Positions 15,964 through 23,895 of a stretch of 31,361 bases of DNA are shown here, in pieces. Source of the stretch: a virus; the IMG/VR virus record IMGVR_UViG_3300045884_000047, positions 1-31,361 of that record. The stretch is one strand, 5' to 3'. Within the stretch, counting starts at the first letter, position 1; every line of letters starts with the position of its first letter. Made by a program: the position numbers and the translations under genes. The notes under the pieces are model-generated. The model was given only the letters and a program-made list of their open reading frames with translations. It ran no database searches and was not told the DNA's origin.

Positions 15964-17760
15964 TTACGCGACCGGCGACATCGCCGCCGCCATCTCATCG
16001 AGCGCGGTGCTGGTGCCGCCCTGCACCGGCGTCTGCCCGAGCGCCTGCGCACTCTGCGCCATGGTCTTCGCCTGCTCGGCCTGCGCCGCCTGCGCAGCGG
16101 CCTGCTGCTCGGCATCCCACAGCGCCTGCGCTTCCTCGTCCTCGCGCACGATGTGCGGGTCGACCCCGAGCATCTGCGCGTAGTCGTCGACGGCCCTGAA
16201 CGCGTTGACCTTGTGCCGCACCTCGGGGTAGGCCTGCTGCAGCAGCATCGAGGCTTGCAGGAACCGGTCATGGCCGCTCACGCCGACCAGCTTCTGCGCC
16301 TGCGAGAGGATCGAGATGTATTCCACGCGCAGGTCGACGCCGATCATCTCGTCGGGCGGCGGCGGAATCAGCCCGTGGTCGAGCATGATGTAGAACGTGC
16401 GATCGACCAGCGGGTCGAGCAGTTCGTCGTTGAGCCGCTCGAGCACCGGGCCGAGCGCCAGCAGCTTCTCTTCGTGCCGCTCCTCGACCTCGCGCGCCGT
16501 GATCGGCGTGCCGCCGCGCTGGCCGTAGGGCGAGAGCGCCAGCATGAGAAAGAGGTCCTCGAAGAAGCCGCGCGACACGCGCTCGCGCGTCTCGGCCATG
16601 TCCTGAATCAGGAACCCCAGGCCCTCGAGCCGCACTTCGTGAATGGGTGAGAGGCCGGCGCTGCTGCCGCCGGTGCGCGGGTCCTCGACGTAGGTGACGC
16701 CGCCGGGGATGAGGGACACCTTCGCGGTCTTCAGTTCGTGCGGCCCCTTGAGTGGCGGATCGATCGCTTTGGCAATCGCCTTGGCCTTGTGCTGCTGCAT
16801 GAGCTGCAGCTGCTTGGCGTCGCCGAGCGTCGTCATGCCGGGCGAATCGGTCCCGTAGGTGTCCTCGCCGGTCACGTCCCAGCGCGGCACGAACACCGGG
16901 AACACGCGGAAGCCACTTTCGCGCAGCAGGCCGTAGGCGTTCCCGAAATCGGCGTCCGTGCGCCCGCTCTCGTAGTGACACGACCGGTAAGGGAAGCGGA
17001 AGCGCGCGTCGAGCGCCCCGGGGCGATACTCCTCAAGGTTCCGCGTGACCACCCAGGTGATGTCCACCGGCGCCGTGTAGTTGCCGGTGTCCCAGAGGTT
17101 CTTGACCGACACCGACACCATCGACCAGTCGATGTCGCGCCGCGCCGGGTCGCGCACCGCGAACGCTTCGACCGTCTGGGCGACCGAGAGCTGATACTCG
17201 CGAATGAAGGTCTGCGGCATCAGCCGGTCATCGAGGCCGACCACGTAGCTGCCGACCGGATACGAATAGAAGCGCAGCGCCGCCTCGCGGTCCTCGAAGC
17301 CGGCGAAGGCGGCCGTGCCGAAGATGCCCATGTCGAGATAGGCCATCGGCAACACGTTGTAGAGGTTGCTCTTCTGGAAGAGCGCCAGCATGCGCTGCGT
17401 GACGGTGTGCAACCACTCCTTGACCGGTCCGTAGGTGTTCAGGTCCTGGTCGGGGGTCTCGAGCTTGAGCCACGGCCGCGCCGGCGACGTGAGCCCGGCA
17501 TGGAGCCCGGACGAGAGGGTGCGCGCCGCGAAGCGCGGCGTCGAGTCGATGATCTTCTGCGAGCGCCGGTCGCCCTTGTTGCGGTCGGTCACCACGAACC
17601 GCGTGCGCCGCGGCATGAAGTAGTCGCCGAGCTCGCGCCAGTGGCTGTCGAAGCTCGACCGCTCCGTCAGCAGCGCCTGCTTGGTCTGCTCATAGCGTTG
17701 GCGCTTGGTGAGGCCCGAGGCGACCGTGTCACGCGGCGCGAGCGCGAGGGCGGGTGGCAT
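15964..17760 (-). CDS. Portal protein (head-tail connector)
   Basis: 598 residues. The start ATG overlaps the previous stop as TGATG. It belongs to the podoviral head-to-tail connector family: KRQRYEQTKQALLTERSSFD, HWRELGDYFMPRRTRF, SQKIIDSTPRFAARTLSSG, LHAGLTSPARPWLKLE, YLDMGIFGTAAFAGFED, the central LKGPHELKTAKVSLIPGG and ALSPYGQRGGTPITAREVEE. The C-terminal ~80 residues are an Ala/Gln-rich helix (AEQQAAAQAAQAEQAKT). As a twelve-part ring it is the motor dock and DNA gate (family knowledge). Length is usual for the family. It anchors the assignment of this window as a podovirus. Confidence 0.95.
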   Translation of the reverse strand: MPPALALAPRDTVASGLTKRQRYEQTKQALLTERSSFDSHWRELGDYFMPRRTRFVVTDRNKGDRRSQKIIDSTPRFAARTLSSGLHAGLTSPARPWLKLETPDQDLNTYGPVKEWLHTVTQRMLALFQKSNLYNVLPMAYLDMGIFGTAAFAGFEDREAALRFYSYPVGSYVVGLDDRLMPQTFIREYQLSVAQTVEAFAVRDPARRDIDWSMVSVSVKNLWDTGNYTAPVDITWVVTRNLEEYRPGALDARFRFPYRSCHYESGRTDADFGNAYGLLRESGFRVFPVFVPRWDVTGEDTYGTDSPGMTTLGDAKQLQLMQQHKAKAIAKAIDPPLKGPHELKTAKVSLIPGGVTYVEDPRTGGSSAGLSPIHEVRLEGLGFLIQDMAETRERVSRGFFEDLFLMLALSPYGQRGGTPITAREVEERHEEKLLALGPVLERLNDELLDPLVDRTFYIMLDHGLIPPPPDEMIGVDLRVEYISILSQAQKLVGVSGHDRFLQASMLLQQAYPEVRHKVNAFRAVDDYAQMLGVDPHIVREDEEAQALWDAEQQAAAQAAQAEQAKTMAQSAQALGQTPVQGGTSTALDEMAAAMSPVA

Positions 17761-18872
17761 CAGGCGAGGCCTCCGATAAAGGCGTGCGCGTGTTCGCCGC
17801 CGCCAACGCCCGCCCCGTCATCCAGGCCCTCGAGCAGTAACCCCATGAACGGCCGCCGGAACGTCCCGCTGTTGTAGTTGGTCCAACTCGCATCGCTCGT
17901 CGGATCTTTCGCCGTGGTCAGATGCCAGTCGCGCCCGCCGGGCCAGGCATCGAGTTGCGCGAGCGACTGCATGGTCGTGTCGTACGCGGCAATCGCGGTG
18001 GTCGTCGTCGGTTCGACCACGAGGCGGTAATCGGTGTTCGCCGTGAGCGTCACGGCACTGGGAAAGACGACCCGGTAGGCCCCGCCGGTGGTCGCGCTGC
18101 GCGCCCGGGTGACGGTCAGACTGGTGAGGATGCCGGTCGCGGCGGCTTGATTGTAGGCGGTCGACACCAGCCGCACGTCGCAGGGGCCGTCCACATCGAT
18201 CGCCACCCACGCCCCGCCCACGCTGGCCGCCACCGGGAGCCGGAACCGCAGGCCAAAGACATCGGGCGACGTACTCGTCGAGAGGCTCGTGGCCGTGACC
18301 AGTCCGGGCGGCCGTGCGCCCACCAAGGGCGCATACGAGCCGTCGCTATACTCCAGCGCCACACACGTCCCGATGCCGCCGTCGACCGCCCACGCCGTGG
18401 TGAACTGGTACTGGAACGCATGCCGCTCCGCGGCGGCCCCGGCAATGCTGCTATTGATGCTCGCCGCCGCGACGAAGAAGTTCCCCGGCGCCCCGGCATT
18501 ATTCGCAATGACGACCACGAGCACATCCCCCCGCGCGACGGTGGCGTCGGCCGTCAACGCGGTGGCGAAGGTGGTGTTGTCGTCGGCCGCCAGGACCACT
18601 TGCGCGCCGTTGGTCGACGCCCCCCAGAGCGTGCCACTCGGCAGGCCCGCCGCATCCAGTGTTTCCAGACGCACATCGACCGTGGCGCCCGTCGAGACCG
18701 TCGCCGTCCGCCAGATCACTTTCCGGACGGCCCCCGCCTTCGGAATGGTGACGACCATGGCCGTCTTGTGCGCTGCCGCATTCAGGTTGCCCGTCGCGAC
18801 GAGCGCGGGCGTCACGCCGACCGTAAAGCCCTCCGGAATCCAGACGCCGCCGGGGATCGACTGCAGCGCCAT
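17760..18872 (-). CDS. Beta-rich fibre-like or decoration protein
   Basis: 370 residues, start MALQSIPGGVWIPEGF, three bases after the previous stop. The sequence is Thr/Ala/Val-rich with regularly spaced beta strands (VDVRLETLDAAGLPSGTLWG, GDVLVVVIANNAG, TDYRLVVEPTTTTAI), resembling jelly-roll modules of phage fibre proteins. The C-terminus ends with EHAHAFIGGLA. No enzyme motif was seen. It follows another fibre-like gene carrying H.sGG.D repeats and precedes the portal. The two may form one appendage. Function is inferred. Confidence 0.72.
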   Translation of the reverse strand: MALQSIPGGVWIPEGFTVGVTPALVATGNLNAAAHKTAMVVTIPKAGAVRKVIWRTATVSTGATVDVRLETLDAAGLPSGTLWGASTNGAQVVLAADDNTTFATALTADATVARGDVLVVVIANNAGAPGNFFVAAASINSSIAGAAAERHAFQYQFTTAWAVDGGIGTCVALEYSDGSYAPLVGARPPGLVTATSLSTSTSPDVFGLRFRLPVAASVGGAWVAIDVDGPCDVRLVSTAYNQAAATGILTSLTVTRARSATTGGAYRVVFPSAVTLTANTDYRLVVEPTTTTAIAAYDTTMQSLAQLDAWPGGRDWHLTTAKDPTSDASWTNYNSGTFRRPFMGLLLEGLDDGAGVGGGEHAHAFIGGLA

Positions 18873-18875
18873 GGG

Positions 18876-19832
18876 TCAGCTCGCCTGGACGGTGAGCGAC
18901 AGCGCCACGCGCGTCAGCGTGGCGATGCTGTCGACGGTGAAGCCGAGCACGTCGCCGGCCGCCACGGCGGTCGTCCAGCCGGTGAGCGTCGTGTCCTCGC
19001 TCTTGTTCGCACTGGCGAGCGTCGGCTTGGCGCTGGCGGTAATCGTGTCCGCGACCGTGGGCGGGTAGTTCGCGTAGGTGTCCTTCCAAATGTCGATGAC
19101 GATCGAGCCGGCCGTGGCCGCCGCATCCGTCGAGAGCAGGGTTGCCGCGAGAATCGTGCAGGCGAACGGGACACGCAGGAAGCCCTTCACGCCGGTCGTG
19201 ATGACGCTGCCGCCGCCGTCGATGACAAGCCCGATCGTGCCGAGACGCGGGGGCAGGCGCGCGGCGGCGATCGTGCCGGTCGTCAGCACGCCGGCATCGA
19301 GCGCCACGATCGCATCGGCCCCGCCCGTCTCATGCGAGCCGTGATGCGCGCTCGGCGCTCCACCGGCCGGCGCGCTGAAGGTGCCATCGCCCTTGAAGAC
19401 ATCGGTCGCCACGCCGGAGAGCTTCGGCAGCAGGCCATGCGCGCTGGCCGTGGCGTTGAGCGTCGTGACATCGGTGGGCGCGGCCAGCTCGTCGAGCTTG
19501 ATCGGATCGCTACCGCCACTCTTGTGCGTCGGGGCGTGCGCGGTCGGCGTGCGCGCGTCACTCAGACGCGGGTCAGTGGTGGCGACCTTCGCGGCGAGCG
19601 CCGCCGTCAGGCCGGTGACCTGACTCTCGGCGATCGTGACCGGGTCACTGCCCCCGCTCGCGTGCGAGGCGGCGTGCGCGGCGACGCCGCTCCAGCTCTC
19701 CCAGACGGTGCCCGTCCACCGCTCGGTGACGCCCTCATCGGTGACGAACCAGAGCGTGCCGATGGTGAGCGACGTCGCTGCCCCTTGGGCGGCGCGCGTG
19801 CCGCGACGATGAATGTCAGGGACCGTCGGCAT
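18876..19832 (-). CDS. Tail-fibre-like protein with H-x-S/T-GG-x-D repeats
   Basis: 318 residues, starting MPTVPDIHRRGTRAAQG. The N-terminus TLWFVTDEGVTERWTGTVWES matches a common phage fibre opening. Three repeats follow, HASGGSDPV, HKSGGSDPI and HETGGADAI, spaced by 40-70 residues, with the usual LTAALAAKVATTDPRLSDAR segment of phage fibres. The C-terminal ~120 residues look like a separate beta-domain (IVIDIWKDTYANYPPTVADT). The start overlaps the previous stop (TGATG). Such proteins usually build trimeric fibres for host recognition. Its location between terminase and portal rather than after the tail genes is noted. Confidence 0.82.
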   Translation of the reverse strand: MPTVPDIHRRGTRAAQGAATSLTIGTLWFVTDEGVTERWTGTVWESWSGVAAHAASHASGGSDPVTIAESQVTGLTAALAAKVATTDPRLSDARTPTAHAPTHKSGGSDPIKLDELAAPTDVTTLNATASAHGLLPKLSGVATDVFKGDGTFSAPAGGAPSAHHGSHETGGADAIVALDAGVLTTGTIAAARLPPRLGTIGLVIDGGGSVITTGVKGFLRVPFACTILAATLLSTDAAATAGSIVIDIWKDTYANYPPTVADTITASAKPTLASANKSEDTTLTGWTTAVAAGDVLGFTVDSIATLTRVALSLTVQAS

Positions 19833-20077
19833 CAGGGCGTCACAAATCCCATGACGACATCGCCGTTGCTGTCGTAGAGCAGCTCAGGGATCGGCGTCAC
19901 GCCGTCGGTGATGGGTGACCAGTAGCCGTCCGCCCCGGCGCCGCCGTCCCCCTCGCCCTCGACCCCGATGGCCGGCTGCGCGAAGTAGCGCGACCACGCC
20001 GGACTGACATGCCCGCGTCGGTCGAGCACCAGCACGTCTCGCGGCGGCGCGACACGACGACCTTGCGAGGACGGCAT
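19832..20077 (-). CDS. Small fibre-associated protein, unknown function
   Basis: 81 residues, MPSSQGRRVAPPRDVLVLDR. I chose the ATG at 20075-20077, four bases after the previous stop, over a longer frame that would overlap that gene. The block VLDRRGHVSPAWSRYFAQ matches a short motif (D..G.vs..W.r+f) common in small proteins beside phage fibre genes. It ends YDSNGDVVMGFVTP. It probably works with the neighbouring fibre proteins; this is inference. Confidence 0.7.
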   Translation of the reverse strand: MPSSQGRRVAPPRDVLVLDRRGHVSPAWSRYFAQPAIGVEGEGDGGAGADGYWSPITDGVTPIPELLYDSNGDVVMGFVTP

Positions 20078-20081
20078 CGGC

Positions 20082-20324
20082 TCAGTACCCGAAGAACCCG
20101 CGCCCCGCGGCGCGCATCGCCGGCCCGACCAGGTGCGTCCCGGCCACACCGCCACTGAGTAGCCCCGTGGTCGACAGGTCGCCCGCGCCCGCCGTCGCCG
20201 CGCCCTGGAGCTGCTTCTTCCGCTTCTTGAGTTGATCGGCCACGGTGCCAGGCCTGCCGCCGGTGACCGGCGTGGTCGCGCCCTTCATGGCCCCAGCGAC
20301 CGCCGCCATCGTGTTCATGCCCAT
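20082..20324 (-). CDS. Small Ala/Gly-rich protein, unknown
   Basis: 80 residues, MGMNTMAAVAGAMKGATTPV. The ATG at 20322-20324 has GGAGGAG nine to ten bases upstream; the earlier GTG at 20331-20333 lies too close to that site. A basic central patch (LKKRKKQLQGAATAGAG) is followed by a Gly/Ala-rich end (GGVAGTHLVGPAMRAAGRGFFGY). Similar short Ala/Gly proteins occur in phage structural operons. No domain was recognised. Confidence 0.7.
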   Translation of the reverse strand: MGMNTMAAVAGAMKGATTPVTGGRPGTVADQLKKRKKQLQGAATAGAGDLSTTGLLSGGVAGTHLVGPAMRAAGRGFFGY

Positions 20325-20342
20325 GGTCCTCACTCCTCCGCG

Positions 20343-20789
20343 TCAGGCGGCCAGCGGCTTCTGCCACGTCGTCTCCACCGCGACATACCCGCGGCGCCGA
20401 TACAGCACCCCGAGCGCCTCCTGCCCGACCGGTTGAATCATCTGGATGCACGTCGCGCCCTGGTTCCGCGCCCACGCCTCGCCCTCCTCCCACATCTGCA
20501 GCGCGGACGCGCCGTGCCGCCAGCCGGGCTCGACCCACCACATGCACTCCAGGGCCGCCAGTTCACCGGTCATCGGGAGCGGCGCGAGCACCAGCCCAAG
20601 CATCCCGACCACGCCCTCGGGTCCCTCGAGCACCCAGCAGCCGCCCTGCGCCAGCAGCGTCGCCGTGACCTGCGCCTGCTGCGCCGGCACCGCGGCCATC
20701 AGGCCTGCATACCGGCTCGACGCAATGAACCGACAGCCCATCTCGATCAGCACCGGCACATCGGCCTCGGTCGCCGGGCGCACCGTCAT
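20343..20789 (-). CDS. GNAT-family N-acetyltransferase
   Basis: 148 residues, MTVRPATEADVPVLIEMGCR, the standard start of GNAT enzymes. Start ATG overlaps the previous stop (ATGA). Strands VLEGPEGVVGMLGLVLAP (about 55-70) lead to the acetyl-CoA pocket ECMWWVEPGWRHGASALQM (about 84-102), with R-x-G-A in place of the usual Q/RxxGxG/A. The end VLYRRRGYVAVETTWQKPL is the expected last strand. GNAT genes near terminase genes are known in many phages; the substrate is unknown. It could modify a phage or host protein during virion assembly. Confidence 0.88.
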   Translation of the reverse strand: MTVRPATEADVPVLIEMGCRFIASSRYAGLMAAVPAQQAQVTATLLAQGGCWVLEGPEGVVGMLGLVLAPLPMTGELAALECMWWVEPGWRHGASALQMWEEGEAWARNQGATCIQMIQPVGQEALGVLYRRRGYVAVETTWQKPLAA

Positions 20790-21160
20790 CGGCCTGATCC
20801 CTTCGCCGGCGTGTCGTACTCGCCGCGCGCATACGCCTCGTGCAGTTGTTTCGCGTACGCCGTCGCCGCCTCGGGCGTCTTGAACTTGCCCAGATGCTTC
20901 CCCGTGCGGTGCCACTGCTTGATGGCGTCCTCGTCGCTCAGCAGCCCTTTGCCGGCGTGTTCGACGGTCGGGATGAGAATCTCGATACCGTCCTCGTTGA
21001 TGCTCATCGAGCGCACGGTGCTCGTCGTGCCGTCCGGGTTCTTCACGCGCGGCTGCTTGCGGAGATCGATGTTCCCCGCCTCAAGTAGGCCCAGATCTCC
21101 CGGCGGCCCAAACAGGGCCTGCCCGAGCTCCGCGTCAGTCCGCCCGCGCGCCACTCTCAC
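20786..21160 (-). CDS. Conserved phage protein with a 'GNIDL...DGT' domain
   Basis: 124 residues from a GTG that overlaps the terminase stop (GTGA). The centre has the pattern GNIDLRKQPRVKNPDGTTST, then VRSMSINEDGIEILIPTV, and TGKHLGKFKTPEAATAYAKQLHEAYARGEY. I recognise this as a small module common in phages, either alone or as part of larger virion proteins. Its function is unknown. It sits between terminase and the acetyltransferase; a structural role is possible. Confidence 0.8.
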   Translation of the reverse strand: MRVARGRTDAELGQALFGPPGDLGLLEAGNIDLRKQPRVKNPDGTTSTVRSMSINEDGIEILIPTVEHAGKGLLSDEDAIKQWHRTGKHLGKFKTPEAATAYAKQLHEAYARGEYDTPAKGSGR

Positions 21161-22737
21161 GACGACGCTCCTGGACGGAACGGGTCGTAGTCGGTGTCGG
21201 CCTTGCCCATGGAGCCCTGTGCCAGACGCGCGAGCACTTCGTTCGGCTGGTCAGGGATCGCGAAGGTCAGCGCCAGGGCATCCGCGATGTCCGGCGAGCG
21301 CCCGAGGCGCTTTTTGACCTGGTCCTTCTCCTCGAGCGCGAATGCGCCGCCGACGAAGGTGTAGGTCGGGGTGGTCAGCTCGGCGACGAGCTCGGGGACA
21401 TGCGCCGGGAGCGCCACGCCGCCCTTGACCGCTTCGGCCATCTCGAGCCACATCTCGGCCCGCCGGTTCCGGTAGCGGGGATTGATCGCCTGGGCGTGGA
21501 AGACGATGCCGAGCGCCGGCACGCCGGTCGCCCGCAGCTGGTCGAGGACGCCGTGCCCCCAGTGGCCCGTGTCGTCAATCAGCTCCACCTCGGACTGCCA
21601 GCGCGCCTTCGCCATCAGGACGCGGGCGGCGATGTCGGTCGTCGGGGCGCCCCGCATGACGACGGGCGAGGATTTCACCCGCGCGTTCAATCCCTGCCGC
21701 GCGAAGATGACGGTCCGGTCGTCGCCGAACCGCGCGACGTCGATCCCGAGCCGCTTCTGCCCGCCCTGGTATTGCTGCGGGGCGAGCTCGCGCGCCATCG
21801 CCGCCTCGACCTCCTCCAGCGTCAGCAGCGTGTTGATGCTCTTCTCGGGGAACTTGCCGAGGATGTAGGCCTTGACCCACGGGTTCTCGCGGCCGTAGGT
21901 CTGGATCTGCTCGCGGGCCCATTCAGCCGGCGTCTGCTGCCCCGGCAGCGCCACCGCCACCCGCGGCGCATTCACCCAGGCCTCGGGATCGTCCGGATCC
22001 CCGCTCACCCGGATCACATGCCACAGGTGCCGGAGCCGGACGGCCGCCTCGTGGAGCATCCCTTCGTAGGAGATGGGGTTCCCGCCCTGCAGGATCTTCC
22101 CGAACCGCGTGTTCGGGAGCGCCTGCTCGCCGGCGCGGAGGACCGTCGGCGGAATCGCGCCCGACTCATCCACCAGGACGAGGACGTTCTTGCCGTGGAG
22201 CCCCGAGAACGTGCGGCCCTGCTCGTCCGCCGTGCCCGTCTTCGGCCAGGTGCGCGCGACCAGGAACCACGTCGCCTGGAAGTCGTTCTGGAAGATGCGT
22301 TCCTTCGTCCAGGTGAACGCCTGGCGCAGGTAGTCGGAGCGCGCCTGCCACTTGGCGAATTCGGCCCAGAGGTTGTCGCGCAGGTTGACCTCGGTGATCG
22401 AGGTCGCGAACCCCTTCGGGTGTTCGAACCCGTCCCCGTCCCGCGACACCTGGGTCGCCAGGAAATACCAGCCGCACCACGCCTCGCCGCAGGTCTTGCC
22501 GGGGCCGGCGCAGGCCTGGAGCGAAATGCGCTGGATGGTCGGGTCGGCGAAGGCGACGAGGAGCCGCTCCTGCCACGGGTCGGGCGTCGCCCCGAACTGG
22601 TCCTGCACGAACCGGCAGGCGCCGTAGGGCAGCTCGCGCCACGACGCCAGGCGCGCGGCGGCCGCGCGTTCGGCCTCAAACACGCTGAGCCCTGCCACGA
22701 CGAGCAGGCCGACCCACATCGTCAGGACTGCCCACAT
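21157..22737 (-). CDS. terL: Terminase large subunit (packaging ATPase-nuclease)
   Basis: 526 residues. The ATPase has the Walker A-like QACAGPGKT (about 74-82) and a Walker B VLVLVDES (about 184-191, acidic pair DE). The RNase H-like nuclease starts near residue 330 (LGIDVARFGDDRT), has VELIDDTGHWGHGVLDQL, and a late acidic SPDIADALALTFA. It pumps DNA into the head and cuts the concatemer. The start is uncertain: the first ~18 residues (MWAVLTMWVGLLVVAG) are hydrophobic and unusual for TerL, and come from an 18-bp tandem duplication carrying two in-frame ATGs. The family normally begins near PYGACRFVQDQFG (about residue 37). The function is certain even if the start is not. Confidence 0.95.
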   Translation of the reverse strand: MWAVLTMWVGLLVVAGLSVFEAERAAAARLASWRELPYGACRFVQDQFGATPDPWQERLLVAFADPTIQRISLQACAGPGKTCGEAWCGWYFLATQVSRDGDGFEHPKGFATSITEVNLRDNLWAEFAKWQARSDYLRQAFTWTKERIFQNDFQATWFLVARTWPKTGTADEQGRTFSGLHGKNVLVLVDESGAIPPTVLRAGEQALPNTRFGKILQGGNPISYEGMLHEAAVRLRHLWHVIRVSGDPDDPEAWVNAPRVAVALPGQQTPAEWAREQIQTYGRENPWVKAYILGKFPEKSINTLLTLEEVEAAMARELAPQQYQGGQKRLGIDVARFGDDRTVIFARQGLNARVKSSPVVMRGAPTTDIAARVLMAKARWQSEVELIDDTGHWGHGVLDQLRATGVPALGIVFHAQAINPRYRNRRAEMWLEMAEAVKGGVALPAHVPELVAELTTPTYTFVGGAFALEEKDQVKKRLGRSPDIADALALTFAIPDQPNEVLARLAQGSMGKADTDYDPFRPGASS

Positions 22738-22744
22738 CGTCAGG
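22713..22744. repeat. 18-bp tandem duplication at the terminase large subunit start
   Basis: The 14-base string CCTGACGATGTGGG (minus strand) occurs twice with an 18-base period. The first copy holds the stop of the upstream gene and the ATG of terL; the second supplies a second in-frame ATG. The protein therefore starts MWAVLT-MWVGLL. Confidence 0.8.
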
Positions 22745-23531
22745 GCGGCGTGACGAGGAACGTGAGCGGGGCACTCTGGGCGCCGTCCCCGTTGCGCACC
22801 GTGACCGCAATACTGTCAGCCCCGATGGGTCCCATGTTGATGGGTGCGGTGAGCTCGGTCGGCGACACGAACGTGGTGGCGAGCGCGACCCCGTCCCAGA
22901 GAATGGTCGAGGCGACCGTGAAGGCCTCCCCGATCGCACGGAGGGTGAAATTGGGGCTCCCCGCCAGGACGCGATCGGGCTCGAGGGCCACCAGGACCGG
23001 CGGCGGGTCCACGGTCGCGCTCCAGTCGTAGTCGCCCCACTCAAAGGTGTAGGGCAGCATGTCGTCGGTCGCGGCCTCCCGGTCGACGGCCCGCTCGAGG
23101 CCATACGGCACGTCCGAGCGCGTCAGCAGGAGCGGCGCCTTCACGTCCTCGGGTGGGACATATTCGAGCTCCGCCGCCAGCGCGCCGGCGGTACAGGTAA
23201 TGGCCGCCGGGATGTCGATGCTGCCGCCGATGCCCGTCCGCGCCACCAGCACTGTCCCGGTGGAGGGATAGACCTGCGCGATCCGCCAGAGCAGCAGGCA
23301 GCGCGTGCCGGGCGCGAGCGGCGCCCCGGTCGGCAGGAGTTTGAGCGAGGTCTTCCCGGTACCAATCCGCACCGTCACCACCTGGGGCGAGGCGGCTGAC
23401 CGGCCCCCGGTACCAGGGCGGATCACCATGACCACGTCCTGGTCGAGGAAGACCCGCGAGATGACCCACTCCATCTTCACGTAGTCCCCCGGCTTGAGCT
23501 CGGGGCCGTTGTCCTTCGCGGTGAGCGGCAT
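22740..23531 (-). CDS. Two-part beta protein with C-terminal IPT/TIG Ig-like domain
   Basis: 263 residues. ATG start with GAGGAG overlapping the stop of the terminase small subunit. Residues 1-165 are a beta-rich unknown part (LKPGDYVKMEWVISRVFLDQ, then IGTGKTSLKLLPTGAPLAPG). From about 177 (PPPVLVALEPDRVLAGSPNF) to the end is an IPT/TIG-like immunoglobulin fold (LRAIGEAFTVASTILWDGVA, VSPTELTAPI, SIAVTVRNGDG). IPT/TIG domains are known as surface adhesion or decoration modules on capsids and tails. The placement between the two terminase subunits is unusual. The GTGKTS string is not a credible Walker A because no nucleotide-binding context follows. It ends two bases before terL. Confidence 0.8.
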   Translation of the reverse strand: MPLTAKDNGPELKPGDYVKMEWVISRVFLDQDVVMVIRPGTGGRSAASPQVVTVRIGTGKTSLKLLPTGAPLAPGTRCLLLWRIAQVYPSTGTVLVARTGIGGSIDIPAAITCTAGALAAELEYVPPEDVKAPLLLTRSDVPYGLERAVDREAATDDMLPYTFEWGDYDWSATVDPPPVLVALEPDRVLAGSPNFTLRAIGEAFTVASTILWDGVALATTFVSPTELTAPINMGPIGADSIAVTVRNGDGAQSAPLTFLVTPP

Positions 23532-23535
23532 CGGC

Positions 23536-23829
23536 TTACTCCTCGGGCTCGGTCGCCGGCACCTCGCCCGCGATGATTTGCGCCAGCGTCAAGGTGCCCT
23601 CGACCGTGTGGTCGACCGCCACCGCCGGGCGGCCCGCGTAGTAGTGCAGCAGCAGCGTCAGCAGCCGCGGGTCCAACTCGAGCGCGATGATCTTCTTGAC
23701 CAGCTTCTTCTCAAGCGCCTTGGACCTGAACGCCTGCTCGAACACGCGATCGAGAAACGTCCGGACCTGCTCTGTCCGCTTGTTCGGGGTGCCCTTAGTG
23801 CGGCCGCCTGTTTTCTTGCCTGCGGCCAC
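23536..23829 (-). CDS. terS: Probable terminase small subunit
   Basis: 97 residues from a GTG. The N-terminus GKKTGGRTKGTPNKRTEQVR is the typical G+.KG..NK.T start of small phage DNA-packaging proteins. A helical part follows (LDRVFEQAFRSKALEKKLVKK), then LLTLLLHYYAGRP, and an acidic tail (GEVPATEPEE). The place just upstream of the packaging ATPase region supports TerS, which recognises phage DNA for packaging. The ribosome site is weak, and a different start cannot be excluded. No second TerS candidate was found nearby. Confidence 0.78.
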   Translation of the reverse strand: MAAGKKTGGRTKGTPNKRTEQVRTFLDRVFEQAFRSKALEKKLVKKIIALELDPRLLTLLLHYYAGRPAVAVDHTVEGTLTLAQIIAGEVPATEPEE

Positions 23830-23895
23830 GCGGGCCTGATCGTGCGCACGCCCTAATGGGCGGTGCTGGTACTAATGCGGCGAGTTAGCGGGACG
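23830..23895. other. 66-bp intergenic gap before the terminase genes
   Basis: One of the larger non-coding gaps of the window. It contains a short CGCCC-TAAT-GGGCG inverted repeat (23849-23862). I see no convincing promoter or terminator, though it separates accessory genes from the packaging genes and would be a sensible place for late transcription control. Confidence 0.4.

Noticed and set aside
17922-19877. Plus-strand open frame of 651 codons opposite the fibre genes
   Set aside because: Composition is almost only Arg, Gly, Ala and Asp, as expected from antisense of high-GC codons; it spans two minus-strand genes and has no recognisable domain.
21400-23031. Plus-strand open frame of 543 codons opposite the terminase
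   Set aside because: Runs across the junction of two certain minus-strand genes and is rich in Arg/His/Pro without motifs.
22740-23531. GTGKTS in the IPT/TIG protein as an ATP-binding P-loop
   Set aside because: No further ATPase motifs and surrounding sequence is beta-sandwich-like; a chance match.
23849-23862. Small inverted repeat upstream of the terminase genes as a terminator
   Set aside because: Stem of only five pairs and no U-tract; kept only as a remark on the gap.
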